A DNA stretch of 64,000 bases. It comes from Cohnella sp. WQ 127256 (GTDB taxonomy: Bacteria; Bacillota; Bacilli; Paenibacillales; Paenibacillaceae). The notes under the pieces were generated by a model that ran no database searches, had not been told where the DNA came from, and saw nothing but the letters and a program-made list of their open reading frames with translations. Within the stretch, counting starts at the first letter, position 1. Every line of letters begins with the position of its first letter. The translations under genes were made by a program, and so were the position numbers. Below are positions 7,601 to 14,808 of this stretch, one piece after another. The stretch spans positions 186,001 to 250,000 of the forward strand of contig NZ_JAMZCY010000002.1 of the NCBI RefSeq assembly GCF_024519285.1. Reading direction: 5' to 3'.

Positions 7601-10452
7601 ACCAAACGGCCACGGCAACGAGCGGCGTAGCGATGGTAACGGTGAATGCGCTGATCAATGCGGCCACGCCGAGCATCGGGACGCAACCGACGGGGGCAAC
7701 GGTGAACGAAGGAGCCAGCGCGCCTCTAAGCGTAGCAGCTACGGTGAGTGATAGCGGAACGCTGAGCTACCAGTGGTACAGCAACACGACCGGCAACAAT
7801 AGCAGCGGCACTTCAATCAGCGGCGCAACAAGCGCATCGTATGCAGCGCCGACAACAACGGTGGGAACGACCTACTACTATGTCGTGGCGACGAACACGA
7901 ACAGCAGCGCGACGGGCAGCCAAACGGCCACGGCAACAAGCGACGCGGTGACGGTAACGGTGAACGCGCTGACCAACGCGGTCGCGCCAAGCATCGACAC
8001 GCAACCGACGGGGGCAACGGTGAACGAAGGAGCCAGCGCACCTCTGAGCGTAGTAGCTACGGTGAGCGATAGAGGAACGCTTAGCTACCAGTGGTACAGC
8101 AACACGACCAGCAGCAATAGCGGAGGCACGGCAATCAGCGGAGCAACGAGCGTATCGTATGCAGCGCCGACGACAACGGTGGGAACGACCTACTACTATG
8201 TCGTGGTGACGAACACGAATAGTAGCGCGACGGGCAACCAAGCGGCCACGGCAACGAGCGACGTAGCCGGGTTGACCGTCAATGCGGTAGTGATATCAGC
8301 ACCTGCGGCGCCTACGGGGCTTACAGCAATAGCTGGGAATGGACAAATTGATCTAGCCTGGAACGGCGTCTCGGAATCAGTCACTTATAGTGTCTATGAG
8401 GGCACGGATTCCGGCTCCTACAGCTTAACCCCCATAGCGACAGTGAGCAGCGCAACCTACAGCTACACCGCAACGGGGCTGACGAACGACCAGACCTATT
8501 ATTTCGCAGTAAAGGCGAGCAACGCGGGAGGAAGCAGCAGCTACTCTAACGAAATCAGCGCAACACCGAAAGCAACACCGAGTGGATCCAGTAATGCGAA
8601 TTTGAGCAGTATGGCAGTATCAGGAATAACGTTGAGTCCGTCGTTTGATACGGGTACATTTTTTTACAACGCGAGTGTAGCGAATGGTGTATTGTCGGTG
8701 ACAGTGACACCAACAATATCGGATAGCCATGCAACGGTGAAGGTGAACGGAGCGGTAGTGACGAGCGGACATTCTTCTGGGGATATCAGCTTGAACGTGG
8801 GTAACAATACGATCGACGTAGAAGTGACGGCACAAGACGGGAATTCCATGCGGACGTACACCGTGAATGTAACTAGAGCAGAATTAATAACGGCCAGTTC
8901 ATCTGCACCGATTCAGGTGACGACTGACCCTGTTTCCATTATCGTCCCAGCGAACGTAGCGAATGCCGAGATAGAGGTTGCAACGACAACGTCAGGATTG
9001 AACAAAGAAGCGACGCTCCCATTAGTGGATGTACTAGCGATTACGACTTTGGGCAATGTGAGTGTAACGATTCCAGACGGAACGACAATTACGGCTCCCG
9101 CCAATTGGGACGGCACAATCAAGCTGCCACAAGTGCTAAGCAACGGCAGCGTAACGATAAGTAGCGGCATCGCGAGTGCTGTCATTGAAGTCGGATCGAC
9201 GGATGTATCGATTACGTTCGACAGAGCGGTACGTATACTGTTCCCGAACCAAGGGGGCAAAAAGGCTGGCTTCATACAAAACGGCGTGTTGACCGAGATT
9301 ACGGGCACGGTAACCTCAGACACCCAAGCAGCGGCAGACAACGAAATTGCTGCAGGCGGAGACGCCAAATTAACGGTTGGCGGCGATATAGTTATTTGGA
9401 CAAAACACTTTACCCAATTTGTCATCTACACGCAAGTCAACTCTACGAGCAACACCAATACCGGCAGTGGAGGCGGTGGTGTCGTAGCCAACTCAGCAAC
9501 GATTGTAGCTGCTAGCGGGGGAACGATAACGCTGAATGGAGCCACAATCGAAGTTCCTGCCGGAGCGACGGACAGTAACATTCAAGTTACGGTAGATATC
9601 GTTAGCGACGCCTCGATTCTACCGATGGACAGCGCCTTGCAATTGGTCGGCAAGGTGTATGAGATTAAGAAAGACAAGGCCGGTGAATTTAACAAGCCGA
9701 TCGTTATTACTTTACCTTACGACAAGACGCTGGTGGACTTTTCGAAGCAAACGGTAGACGTATATTGGCTGAATGAACAAACCCATCAGTGGGTGTTATT
9801 AGACAGCCGGAAAGTCGACAAAGCGAACGGAACGGCATCCGGATCGGTGAACCGTTTTGCGAAATTTGCCGTTCTGGCATTGGATAAAGCGAAGACCGAG
9901 CAGCCGCAAACGAACGAAGCGGACTTTACTGATATCATAGGGCATTGGTCCGAAGCGAACGTGCGGGCACTGGTGAAGCTCGGCGCAATTAGCGGCTATC
10001 CTGACCACACCTTTAAGCCTAATGCGAACATCACAAGAGCGGAATTCGTGACTGTCATCGTTAAAGCGTTCCATATTGAGGCACAAGAAGGCAAAGCCTT
10101 CGCCGATACGGAAACTCACTGGGCCAAGAACGCGATTACGACAGCCGCATCGGCAGGTATTGTTACCGGGTATAGCGACAACAGTTTTGGACCGAACGAT
10201 TTCATTACCCGCGAGCAAATGGCTGCGATTGTCGTTCGCGCGGCCAAGCTAGCTGCCGCTGACAAGAGCATCAACTTTTCGGACGGTGCCGATATATCCG
10301 AATGGGCGATCACGGCTCTTGCAACGGCGACAGCTAATGGCTTGATCAACGGTTATGTAGACGGCACAGTGAAACCGAAAGTGAACACGACCCGCGCCGA
10401 AGCGGTCACGGTCATTTTCAAAGCAATCCAAGTGATTTCCCGATATCAATAA
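4672..10452 (+). CDS. Giant S-layer-anchored repeat protein (propeller, Ig-like array, three SLH domains)
   Basis: A 1926-residue secreted protein. Residues 1-38 are a signal peptide ending 'AHA'. Order of parts: seven 49-residue units (about 45-380) with the core 'SGTPYVVYQD', a probable seven-bladed propeller; a Listeria-Bacteroides repeat (about 385-460); seven Ig-like repeats of 106-107 residues with the core 'GTLSYQWYSNT' (about 462-1207); one fibronectin type III domain; a cadherin-like beta-sandwich; a ZU5-like domain after a Gly-rich linker; and three SLH domains (about 1755-1926) with 'ITRAEF', 'ITREQM' and 'TTRAEA' motifs. SLH domains hold proteins on pyruvylated wall polymer, so this should sit on the cell surface as an adhesin or structural protein. 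The Shine-Dalgarno (GGGAG) is rather far from the ATG. The stop codon falls inside a decayed Nudix copy, so the C-terminus was fixed by a rearrangement. Confidence 0.92.
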   Translation: MNRKVKQTYRKILSFMLGMLIFLSGVPYMGAPMVAHAATVQWADVGSAGFSTGNVNYTSIAIDNSGTPYVVYQDEGNSYKATVMKYNGSSWENVGSAGFSTGSVSYPSIAIDGSGTPYVAYQNLGNGNKANVMKYNGSSWENVGSNGFSAGGVESTSIALDSSGTPYVVYRDAGSGDKATVMKFNGSSWVNVGSAGFSADAASYTRIAIDSSGMPYVVYMDDANSFKATVMRYNGGAWENAGSAGFSAGAAFHTSIAIDSNGTPYVVYQDGGNSNKTTVMRYNGSSWENVGSAGFSSGSTSYTNIAIDNSGTPYVVYQDGGSKATVMKYNGNAWENVGSAKFSAGTAIFTSIDIDSSGAPYVVYKDLGNGSKATVKKLTLTYNVTYNGNVATTGSSPTDSTMYRMGDTATVLGNTGSLVKTDYTFSGWNKKADGTGTNYVAGDPISISSDDVLLYAKWKITNAAAPSIGTQPTGATVNEGASSPSLSVTATVSDSGTLSYQWYSNTISSNSGGTAISGATSASYIAPTTTAGTKYYYVVVTNTNSSATGNQTGTATSSAATVTVNALINAATPSIGTQPMGATVNEGASSPSFSVAATVSDSGTLSYQWYSNTTSSNNGGTAINGATSASYAAPTTMAGKTYYYVVVTNTNGSATGNQTATATSNVATVTVNALTNAATPSIGTQPTGATVNEGASSPSLSVAATVNDGGTLSYQWYSNTASSNSGGTIISGATSASYAAPTTTASTTYYYVVVTNTNSSATGNQTATATSNAVTVMVNALINAAAPSIGTQPTGATVNEGASSPSFSVSATVNDGGTLSYQWYNNTTSSNSGGTAISGATSESYAAPTTTAGTTYYYVVVTNTNSSATGNQTATVTSGVATVTVNALTNAATPSIGTQPTGAMVNEGSSTPLSVAATVSDSGTLSYQWYSNTANSNSGGTVINGATSASYAAPTTTAGTAYYYVVVTNTNSSATGNQTATATSGVAMVTVNALINAATPSIGTQPTGATVNEGASAPLSVAATVSDSGTLSYQWYSNTTGNNSSGTSISGATSASYAAPTTTVGTTYYYVVATNTNSSATGSQTATATSDAVTVTVNALTNAVAPSIDTQPTGATVNEGASAPLSVVATVSDRGTLSYQWYSNTTSSNSGGTAISGATSVSYAAPTTTVGTTYYYVVVTNTNSSATGNQAATATSDVAGLTVNAVVISAPAAPTGLTAIAGNGQIDLAWNGVSESVTYSVYEGTDSGSYSLTPIATVSSATYSYTATGLTNDQTYYFAVKASNAGGSSSYSNEISATPKATPSGSSNANLSSMAVSGITLSPSFDTGTFFYNASVANGVLSVTVTPTISDSHATVKVNGAVVTSGHSSGDISLNVGNNTIDVEVTAQDGNSMRTYTVNVTRAELITASSSAPIQVTTDPVSIIVPANVANAEIEVATTTSGLNKEATLPLVDVLAITTLGNVSVTIPDGTTITAPANWDGTIKLPQVLSNGSVTISSGIASAVIEVGSTDVSITFDRAVRILFPNQGGKKAGFIQNGVLTEITGTVTSDTQAAADNEIAAGGDAKLTVGGDIVIWTKHFTQFVIYTQVNSTSNTNTGSGGGGVVANSATIVAASGGTITLNGATIEVPAGATDSNIQVTVDIVSDASILPMDSALQLVGKVYEIKKDKAGEFNKPIVITLPYDKTLVDFSKQTVDVYWLNEQTHQWVLLDSRKVDKANGTASGSVNRFAKFAVLALDKAKTEQPQTNEADFTDIIGHWSEANVRALVKLGAISGYPDHTFKPNANITRAEFVTVIVKAFHIEAQEGKAFADTETHWAKNAITTAASAGIVTGYSDNSFGPNDFITREQMAAIVVRAAKLAAADKSINFSDGADISEWAITALATATANGLINGYVDGTVKPKVNTTRAEAVTVIFKAIQVISRYQ
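4804..5808 (+). repeat. Seven tandem 147-bp units coding propeller blades
   Basis: Units of about 147 bp each begin with a 'VGSAGFS'-like segment and end 'NGSSWEN'. Seven units are countable in the translation, with 2-6 bp length changes in unit 6. Seven is the usual blade number of a closed beta-propeller, and the units diverge mainly in the loop after 'GFS'. Confidence 0.85.
6055..8292 (+). repeat. Seven tandem Ig-like repeats of 318-321 bp
   Basis: Repeats begin at about 6055, 6376, 6697, 7018, 7339, 7657 and 7975; the first four steps are exactly 321 bp and the last ones 318 bp. Long stretches are nearly identical at the DNA level. Codon use here is unusually G+C- and ACG/GCG-rich compared with the rest of the gene, and this produces several long antisense open frames that are artefacts. 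Confidence 0.92.
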
Positions 10453-10530
10453 GTATGATTACGGCTCCATAAGATCCGACTTATTGCATAAGCACCAGCG
10501 GATATCAAGTTTGTTGAAATGTTATTGTGA
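10443..10530 (+). pseudogene. Remnant of a second Nudix gene 3' end
   Basis: From ATCAATAAGTATGATTACGG onward the DNA follows the Nudix gene at about 4181 (ATCAATGAGTATGATTACGG), runs through 'GATCCGACTTATTGC', then jumps by an internal deletion to the last 40 bases, 'CCAGCGGAT' to 'GAAATGTTATTGTGA'. It ends at the same stop as the Nudix gene and is followed by the same hairpin. It overlaps the last codons of the giant gene. Confidence 0.8.
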
Positions 10531-10556
10531 TTAATAATCTCTCGTCTCTCGAATGT

Positions 10557-10585
10557 CGCTGATGCCTAGAGCATCGGCGATTTTT
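10557..10585 (+). terminator. Terminator (hairpin copy B)
   Basis: CGCTGATGC, loop CTAGA, GCATCGGCG, then ATTTTT. The stem has one wobble pair. It probably ends transcription of the giant S-layer gene. Similarity to the 3' end of the XRE gene goes on past the stem (to about 10610), so this is a relic of a duplicated segment as well as a terminator. Confidence 0.8.
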
Positions 10586-10696
10586 CTATAGGGTCAAAAT
10601 TATTAATAATAAATACTATATTTAGTTTTCTTGATATGATTAAATAAGTAGTCGTAACAAGTAAGCCTGTTTGCTGCGGGAATGAGGAGATACATC

Positions 10697-11860
10697 TTGA
10701 GAATAACATTAGCAAGCTATTATTTTTTGTTTTATTTGGCCATGTCTGTTTTTATGCCATATGCGGGCCTATATTTTAACGAGAGGGGCTTTAGCTCCAC
10801 CACAGTTGGTCTTATCTTGTCATTATGGGCGATGGTTAGTATTGTTGCTCAACCCGTTATGGGCATGATTAATGATCGGTTTAACAATCCTCGTAAAATA
10901 TTGATGATTTGCGCCATAGCCGCTCCGATACTAGGCATGGGGTTTGAAATCGTAGAGGGAATTGCTTGGATTGTGGTTCTGTCAATCTTCTTCGCATGGT
11001 TCCAATCCGCTGCTGGACCGATTGGTGATTCAATGGCTGTGGAAATTGCCAGCAGTAAAGGATATTCCTTCGGCAGCATTAGGCTGTGGGGAGCATTAAG
11101 CTATGCGGTTGGGACATTCATTACGGGCATTCTATACGCTAAATACGGCTATGACAATATCTTTATCTATTATTTAGTCGTTAGCTCAACGATATGCTTG
11201 GTGATTTTATTTTTTCCTAAAGCCCAAGCCGCTCGTCAAAAATTCACGTTATTCGGTCAGATGAGTGAGGTCGTTCGGAATAAGCCCTTTGTTATATTCG
11301 TGGTCACAAGTATGCTCATGATGATGTCCGCCGCCATTAATCTGAACTTTTTGCCGCTGTACTTCAAGGAAATGGGTTTTGATAAAAGCTGGATCGGGAG
11401 CGCATATGCGATTGCCGCCATTCTTGAGGTTCCGATGTTCTGGGTAGCGACCAAGCTGAGCAGAAGAATAGGTAGATATCAAGTGTTGTGTCTGGCTGCT
11501 GCGATTTATGGCATTCAGTATTTCACCTTGTTTATGGTCGACAATGTCTCTGTGACGCTAGCGGTTCAACTGCTGAATGGAATTGCGTTTGCATTCGCCG
11601 CAGGTACGGCTGTTGAGGTTGTACAGAGTTACTCCACCAAGGGGACAGCAGCGACGATGCAAACCGTGTATGCGGCTGTGACCTGGGGAGTTGGAGGTAT
11701 TGTTGGCAATGCAATGGGGGGCATAGTCATTGACCGTTGGGGCGGCCCCATGCTTTATTTGATCTTGTGCTGTTTATGTACGTCTGCTTGCTTGCTGTTT
11801 ATCGCGAACAAGCACCATCAGAAATTGGTTAATGAGAGTTATGAGGTTAGTGCTTCTTAG
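10697..11860 (+). CDS. MFS transporter, LacY/nucleoside-symporter-like
   Basis: A TTG at 10697 is preferred because GAGGAGA at 10684-10690 sits 6 bases before it; an in-frame ATG at 10682 would overlap that site and adds a charged stretch not usual in the family. The product is about 387 residues with twelve hydrophobic segments. The first helix contains 'YYFLFYLAMSVFMPYAGLYF', and 'GSIRLWGALSYAVG' precedes helix 5, as in the MFS_1-like group that includes LacY-, XapB- and HcaT-type proton symporters. It should sit in the cytoplasmic membrane and import a small solute; the substrate cannot be told. It is a single gene bounded by hairpin copies B and C. Confidence 0.85.
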   Translation: MRITLASYYFLFYLAMSVFMPYAGLYFNERGFSSTTVGLILSLWAMVSIVAQPVMGMINDRFNNPRKILMICAIAAPILGMGFEIVEGIAWIVVLSIFFAWFQSAAGPIGDSMAVEIASSKGYSFGSIRLWGALSYAVGTFITGILYAKYGYDNIFIYYLVVSSTICLVILFFPKAQAARQKFTLFGQMSEVVRNKPFVIFVVTSMLMMMSAAINLNFLPLYFKEMGFDKSWIGSAYAIAAILEVPMFWVATKLSRRIGRYQVLCLAAAIYGIQYFTLFMVDNVSVTLAVQLLNGIAFAFAAGTAVEVVQSYSTKGTAATMQTVYAAVTWGVGGIVGNAMGGIVIDRWGGPMLYLILCCLCTSACLLFIANKHHQKLVNESYEVSAS

Positions 11861-11879
11861 TGAATGAATGTGGAATCAC

Positions 11880-12110
11880 TTATGATAAAGTGTTATCACA
11901 CTCAATAAAATCAATGATCTCCCGAATGTCGCTGATGCCTAGAGCATCGGCGATTTTTTCGATATGGGCAAAATTAATGTTAGCGCGCTTACCATTTGCA
12001 AGCTCACTCAAAGCAGCATGTCTCACATCGGATAAGCGGGATAGTTCCCTCAAAGATATTCCACGTTGCTTGATTAGACCGGATATTTTAACGATTACTT
12101 TTTTGGACAA
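11880..12110 (-). CDS. Small XRE/Cro-type helix-turn-helix regulator
   Basis: About 76 residues. A GTG at 12119 overlaps the GGAG site itself, whereas a TTG at 12110 is 8 bases behind that GGAG, so TTG is preferred. The helix-turn-helix is 'GISLRELSRLSDVRHAALSE' followed by 'LANGKRANINFAHIEKIADA', the usual layout of Cro/C1-type DNA-binding domains, and nothing else is present. It converges on the MFS gene. An ACGTACCA...TGGTACGT palindrome lies just upstream and may be its operator. Its 3' coding part also forms hairpin copy C. Confidence 0.85.
   Translation of the reverse strand: MSKKVIVKISGLIKQRGISLRELSRLSDVRHAALSELANGKRANINFAHIEKIADALGISDIREIIDFIECDNTLS
11930..11959 (+). terminator. Terminator inside the XRE coding region (hairpin copy C)
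   Basis: The same CGCTGATGC-CTAGA-GCATCGGCG stem as at 10557, with ATTTTTT after it on the plus strand. It would terminate the MFS transcript while also encoding 'ADALGISD' of the XRE protein on the other strand. Confidence 0.7.
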
Positions 12111-12147
12111 AAGGATCACTCCAGCTGGTTAATGACTATACGCAAAA

Positions 12148-12180
12148 ACGTACCATATAATGAATTATGTCCTGGTACGT
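12148..12180. promoter_or_regulatory. Putative operator upstream of the XRE gene
   Basis: ACGTACCA at 12148-12155 and TGGTACGT at 12173-12180 form an 8-bp inverted repeat around a TATAAT and an ATAATGAATTAT core. The half-site ACGTA occurs again just after it (TACGTAAATACGTA). The position suits autoregulation by the XRE protein. Confidence 0.55.
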
Positions 12181-12199
12181 AAATACGTAACGTGGAGGC

Positions 12200-12384
12200 T
12201 GAAGTTTAGGAGTGACATGCATGGACGGTTGGATTAAAGTGGTAATGTACATATGGATTATTGAAGCAATGGATGGAACTGCATGGCGAAATGGGTTCAC
12301 TCCAAAAACAATGGCTATACATCAAAGGGGTTCAAGATGTCTACCCTACGAGAGCGTGATTGTTTGGTAAAGCTATCGTCAGGG
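12200..12384 (+). other. Decayed short coding segment, not assigned
   Basis: An AGGAG site at 12209 precedes ATG 12218, but this frame stops after six codons. Other frames stay open for 30-50 codons, one ending 'YIKGVQDVYPTRA'. The pieces suggest a small gene broken by frameshifts. I do not recognise the family. Confidence 0.25.
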
Positions 12385-12392
12385 GACTACCA

Positions 12393-12584
12393 CTACCGCC
12401 TATTTCTGGCTTTGTTCATTTGCGAATAAGTTAGAAGAGCTGCAATCATCATGGCAGCAAAACCAATATTTTCGGCCGTTTCCGGCGTAGCTCCAAATAA
12501 AATACATATTTGTGTGGTTAGTATTCTAGAAAGAAGTGCGATCCCAATGATCAGTAAAGGTCGGGTAAAATTAAATCTACGCAT
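12393..12584 (-). CDS. Small two-helix membrane protein of unknown function
   Basis: 63 residues. The start is the ATG at 12584, which has a full GGAGG 9 bases upstream; a longer frame reaching 12749 lacks such a site. Two hydrophobic segments, about residues 9-30 and 38-54, are separated by 'GATPETAEN', with positive ends at both termini (MRRF and ARNRR). It looks like a small inner-membrane protein. No family was recognised. It stands alone, before the Dpp operon and in the opposite direction. Confidence 0.6.
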   Translation of the reverse strand: MRRFNFTRPLLIIGIALLSRILTTQICILFGATPETAENIGFAAMMIAALLTYSQMNKARNRR

Positions 12585-12631
12585 GAGATAAGTCCTCCAT
12601 ATGTGACTAATTAGATTATAAGTTAATAAGT

Positions 12632-12801
12632 TGAGTCTATCATATAAACGCTTCCATATCCCAATCCAATCAAAATACACTGAATTCCGTTCATTCGTTA
12701 TATTCCAATTCGTCGGGGATGAGATTGTCGAGCAACGCTTCACCATCAAGCAATATCATGAATATCGCCGGGGAGAAAATGTACTCACTATAGAGGACTG
12801 A
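12632..12801 (+). pseudogene. Possible C-terminal remnant of an unknown gene
   Basis: A plus-strand frame from a TTG near 12632 reads through 'FRSFVIFQFVGDEIVEQRF' and ends at TGA 12799. The residue mix looks like a real protein end, but there is no ribosome site or upstream part. From here to 13113 only a promoter was seen. Confidence 0.3.
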
Positions 12802-12967
12802 AGCGGGATCTACCTTTACTACTTAAGCGAGCAAACTTACGTGATCCTATGTATGAATTGACTGGGTATTGAGCTTCATTATTACCCCCAACCAACTCGA
12901 CAATCTCCCAAGATTGCCGAGTTTTTCTCGTCAATCCCCTCTTCTCGAAACCGTTTGTCGAATTTTG

Positions 12968-12996
12968 TTGACAACTTTTATGTATTGGTTTAATAT
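12968..12996 (+). promoter_or_regulatory. SigA-type promoter of the Dpp operon
   Basis: TTGACA at 12968-12973, a 17-base spacer, and TAATAT at 12991-12996 give a near-consensus promoter 118 bases before the substrate-binding protein gene. Confidence 0.75.
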
Positions 12997-13113
12997 TTCG
13001 TTAATACATTATTCCAATAAGACAACTAGGAATTATGAGGTTTATTATTTTCAAGCTAGTTGTCATGAGCAAGGTTTCGAAAATAATGATGGGTTACAAC
13101 AGGGGGATTACTT

Positions 13114-14712
13114 ATGAAGTTCAAGAAGATTAACGTACTGGTATCTGTAATTATATTGTCTATCTTGCTCGCCGCATGCAGCAGCAAGAATAATACAAAT
13201 GAAAAGGGCGCAGAAGCATCAGCGAGCCCAAGCGCTACACAGAAGGAACAGAAGGAATACAAAAATGAATTGAACATCGCACTTACAGCACAACCGCCAA
13301 CGTTGGATTCTGCAGTGACTGTGTCGGCTGTAGCGCTAGATACTGCTGGGAATATTTTTGAACAACTGTTCACTCTCAATGCCGATTATAAGCCTGTACC
13401 AGTGCTTGCGGAATCGGTAGAAATTAGCCAAGACGGTTTGACGTATACGTTTCCGCTTCGTAAAGGTGTTAAGTTCCATAACGGCAAAGAGATGACATCT
13501 GAGGATGTCGTGGCATCGATGAACCGCTGGTTAGCGATATCTTCACGTGCGAAGGTCCTTTTGGTGAATGCCAAATTTGAAGCCATCGATACCTATACAG
13601 TGAAATTAACGGTAGAGAAGCCCTCTTCCGACGTCTTGATTCTCATCTCTTCCCAAGCACAGTTCCCATCGATTATGCCTAAGGAGATCATTGATACCGC
13701 ACCGGCAGATGGAGTTACGGAGTATATCGGAACAGGGCCATACAAGTTCCAAGAATGGAAGCAAGATCAGTACATCCACTTGGTGAAATTCCAAGACTAT
13801 CAATCCTCGCAAGAAAAGGCAAGCGGATTTTATGGCAGGAAGGATGCTCCTACAGAAAATCTTTACTTCCATTTCGTAACGGATCACTCGACGCGCATTG
13901 CAGGTGTGAAGACTGGCAAGTACGACATTGCTGATAGTATTCCAATCGAGAATTACGACGAGCTTGCAGCCGATAAGAATCTTGAATTGCTTTCCTTCCC
14001 TGGTGGTGCTTTAACGGCATTCTTGAATACAAGCGAAGGATTGTTATCCGATGTGAAATACCGTCAAGCCATTCTAGCTGCACTTAATAACGAGGAAATC
14101 ATGTTAGCAAGCTTCGCTAAGCCAGAATTATACTCTCTTGCGCCAGGCTACTTAGGTGCGAACCAGGTGCAATGGGCTAATGATGCGGGAGCAGAATATT
14201 ACAACCAAGCAGACCCGGAAAAGGCGAAAAAATTGCTTAAAGAAGCAGGCTATAACGGAGAAGAAATTACGTTGCTTACGACTAAGGATTATGCGGAAAT
14301 GTATGCAGCAACATTGGTTATCCAAGAGCAGCTTCGTCAGATCGGCATGAATGTTAAAGTCGTTAACTATGACTTCCCTACCTTCTTGGAAACTAAGAAC
14401 GATCGTAGCAAATGGGATCTGTTCGTAGCGAGCACGGGTTATCAATTAACACCGCCGCAGCTGTTAGCTGTAAATCCGGATTGGGCTGGATTGAACGACG
14501 ACAAAGTAAAAGCATCACTGGCAGCGATTCGCGGAGCAGCGACTCCAGAGGATGCTAAGAAGGAATGGGAACAACTACAGGGCTACTTATATGAAATCGG
14601 TTCTTCCACCGTTATTGGACATTACAACGGAATTGTAGCTGTTAACAAGTCCATTGAAGATTTCGAACTATTCGAGGCGCCGGTCGTGTGGAATGCTAAA
14701 ATAGCAAAATAA
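13114..14712 (+). CDS. Peptide/nickel-type ABC transporter substrate-binding lipoprotein
   Basis: 532 residues, ATG with GGGGG 9 bases upstream. The signal peptide ends in the lipobox 'LLAAC' (Cys 22), so the mature protein is lipid-anchored outside the membrane. A Ser/Lys linker follows, then an SBP_bac_5 fold: 'LNIALTAQPPTLDSAVT' at the start of lobe 1, and 'YTFPLRKGVKFHNGKEMTSEDVV', the family signature, near residues 110-132. It captures oligopeptides, nickel or a related ligand and passes it to the two permeases encoded downstream. It is the first gene of the operon and is followed by a hairpin that may raise its level over the rest. Confidence 0.9.
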   Translation: MKFKKINVLVSVIILSILLAACSSKNNTNEKGAEASASPSATQKEQKEYKNELNIALTAQPPTLDSAVTVSAVALDTAGNIFEQLFTLNADYKPVPVLAESVEISQDGLTYTFPLRKGVKFHNGKEMTSEDVVASMNRWLAISSRAKVLLVNAKFEAIDTYTVKLTVEKPSSDVLILISSQAQFPSIMPKEIIDTAPADGVTEYIGTGPYKFQEWKQDQYIHLVKFQDYQSSQEKASGFYGRKDAPTENLYFHFVTDHSTRIAGVKTGKYDIADSIPIENYDELAADKNLELLSFPGGALTAFLNTSEGLLSDVKYRQAILAALNNEEIMLASFAKPELYSLAPGYLGANQVQWANDAGAEYYNQADPEKAKKLLKEAGYNGEEITLLTTKDYAEMYAATLVIQEQLRQIGMNVKVVNYDFPTFLETKNDRSKWDLFVASTGYQLTPPQLLAVNPDWAGLNDDKVKASLAAIRGAATPEDAKKEWEQLQGYLYEIGSSTVIGHYNGIVAVNKSIEDFELFEAPVVWNAKIAK

Positions 14713-14720
14713 TCAGCATA

Positions 14721-14775
14721 GAGGTGGGTGTTACAAGTTACCCGAGTAACTTAGCTAACGCCCTCTTTTCTTTTC
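14721..14775 (+). terminator. Partial terminator within the Dpp operon
   Basis: Outer arms GAGGTGGGTGTTA and TAACGCCCTC enclose a perfect inner stem AAGTTAC-CCGA-GTAACTT, followed by TTTTCTTTTC. It sits between the binding-protein gene and the first permease, where many importers have a leaky terminator. Confidence 0.7.
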
Positions 14776-14808
14776 GGTATATACAAAATAGTTAAATGAG
14801 GGGTTTTA

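Noticed and set aside
6127-8241. Several long minus-strand open frames rich in Arg, Cys and His opposite the Ig-like repeats
   Set aside because: They arise from the repeated ACG/GCG codons of the sense strand, recur with the repeat period, and have no ribosome sites.
12585-12749. N-terminal extension of the small minus-strand membrane protein
   Set aside because: The GGAGG before ATG 12584 fixes a shorter start, and the extension lies over a plus-strand protein remnant.
12869-13117. 82-residue plus-strand frame before the Dpp operon
   Set aside because: It overlaps a strong promoter and has no ribosome site or protein-like composition.
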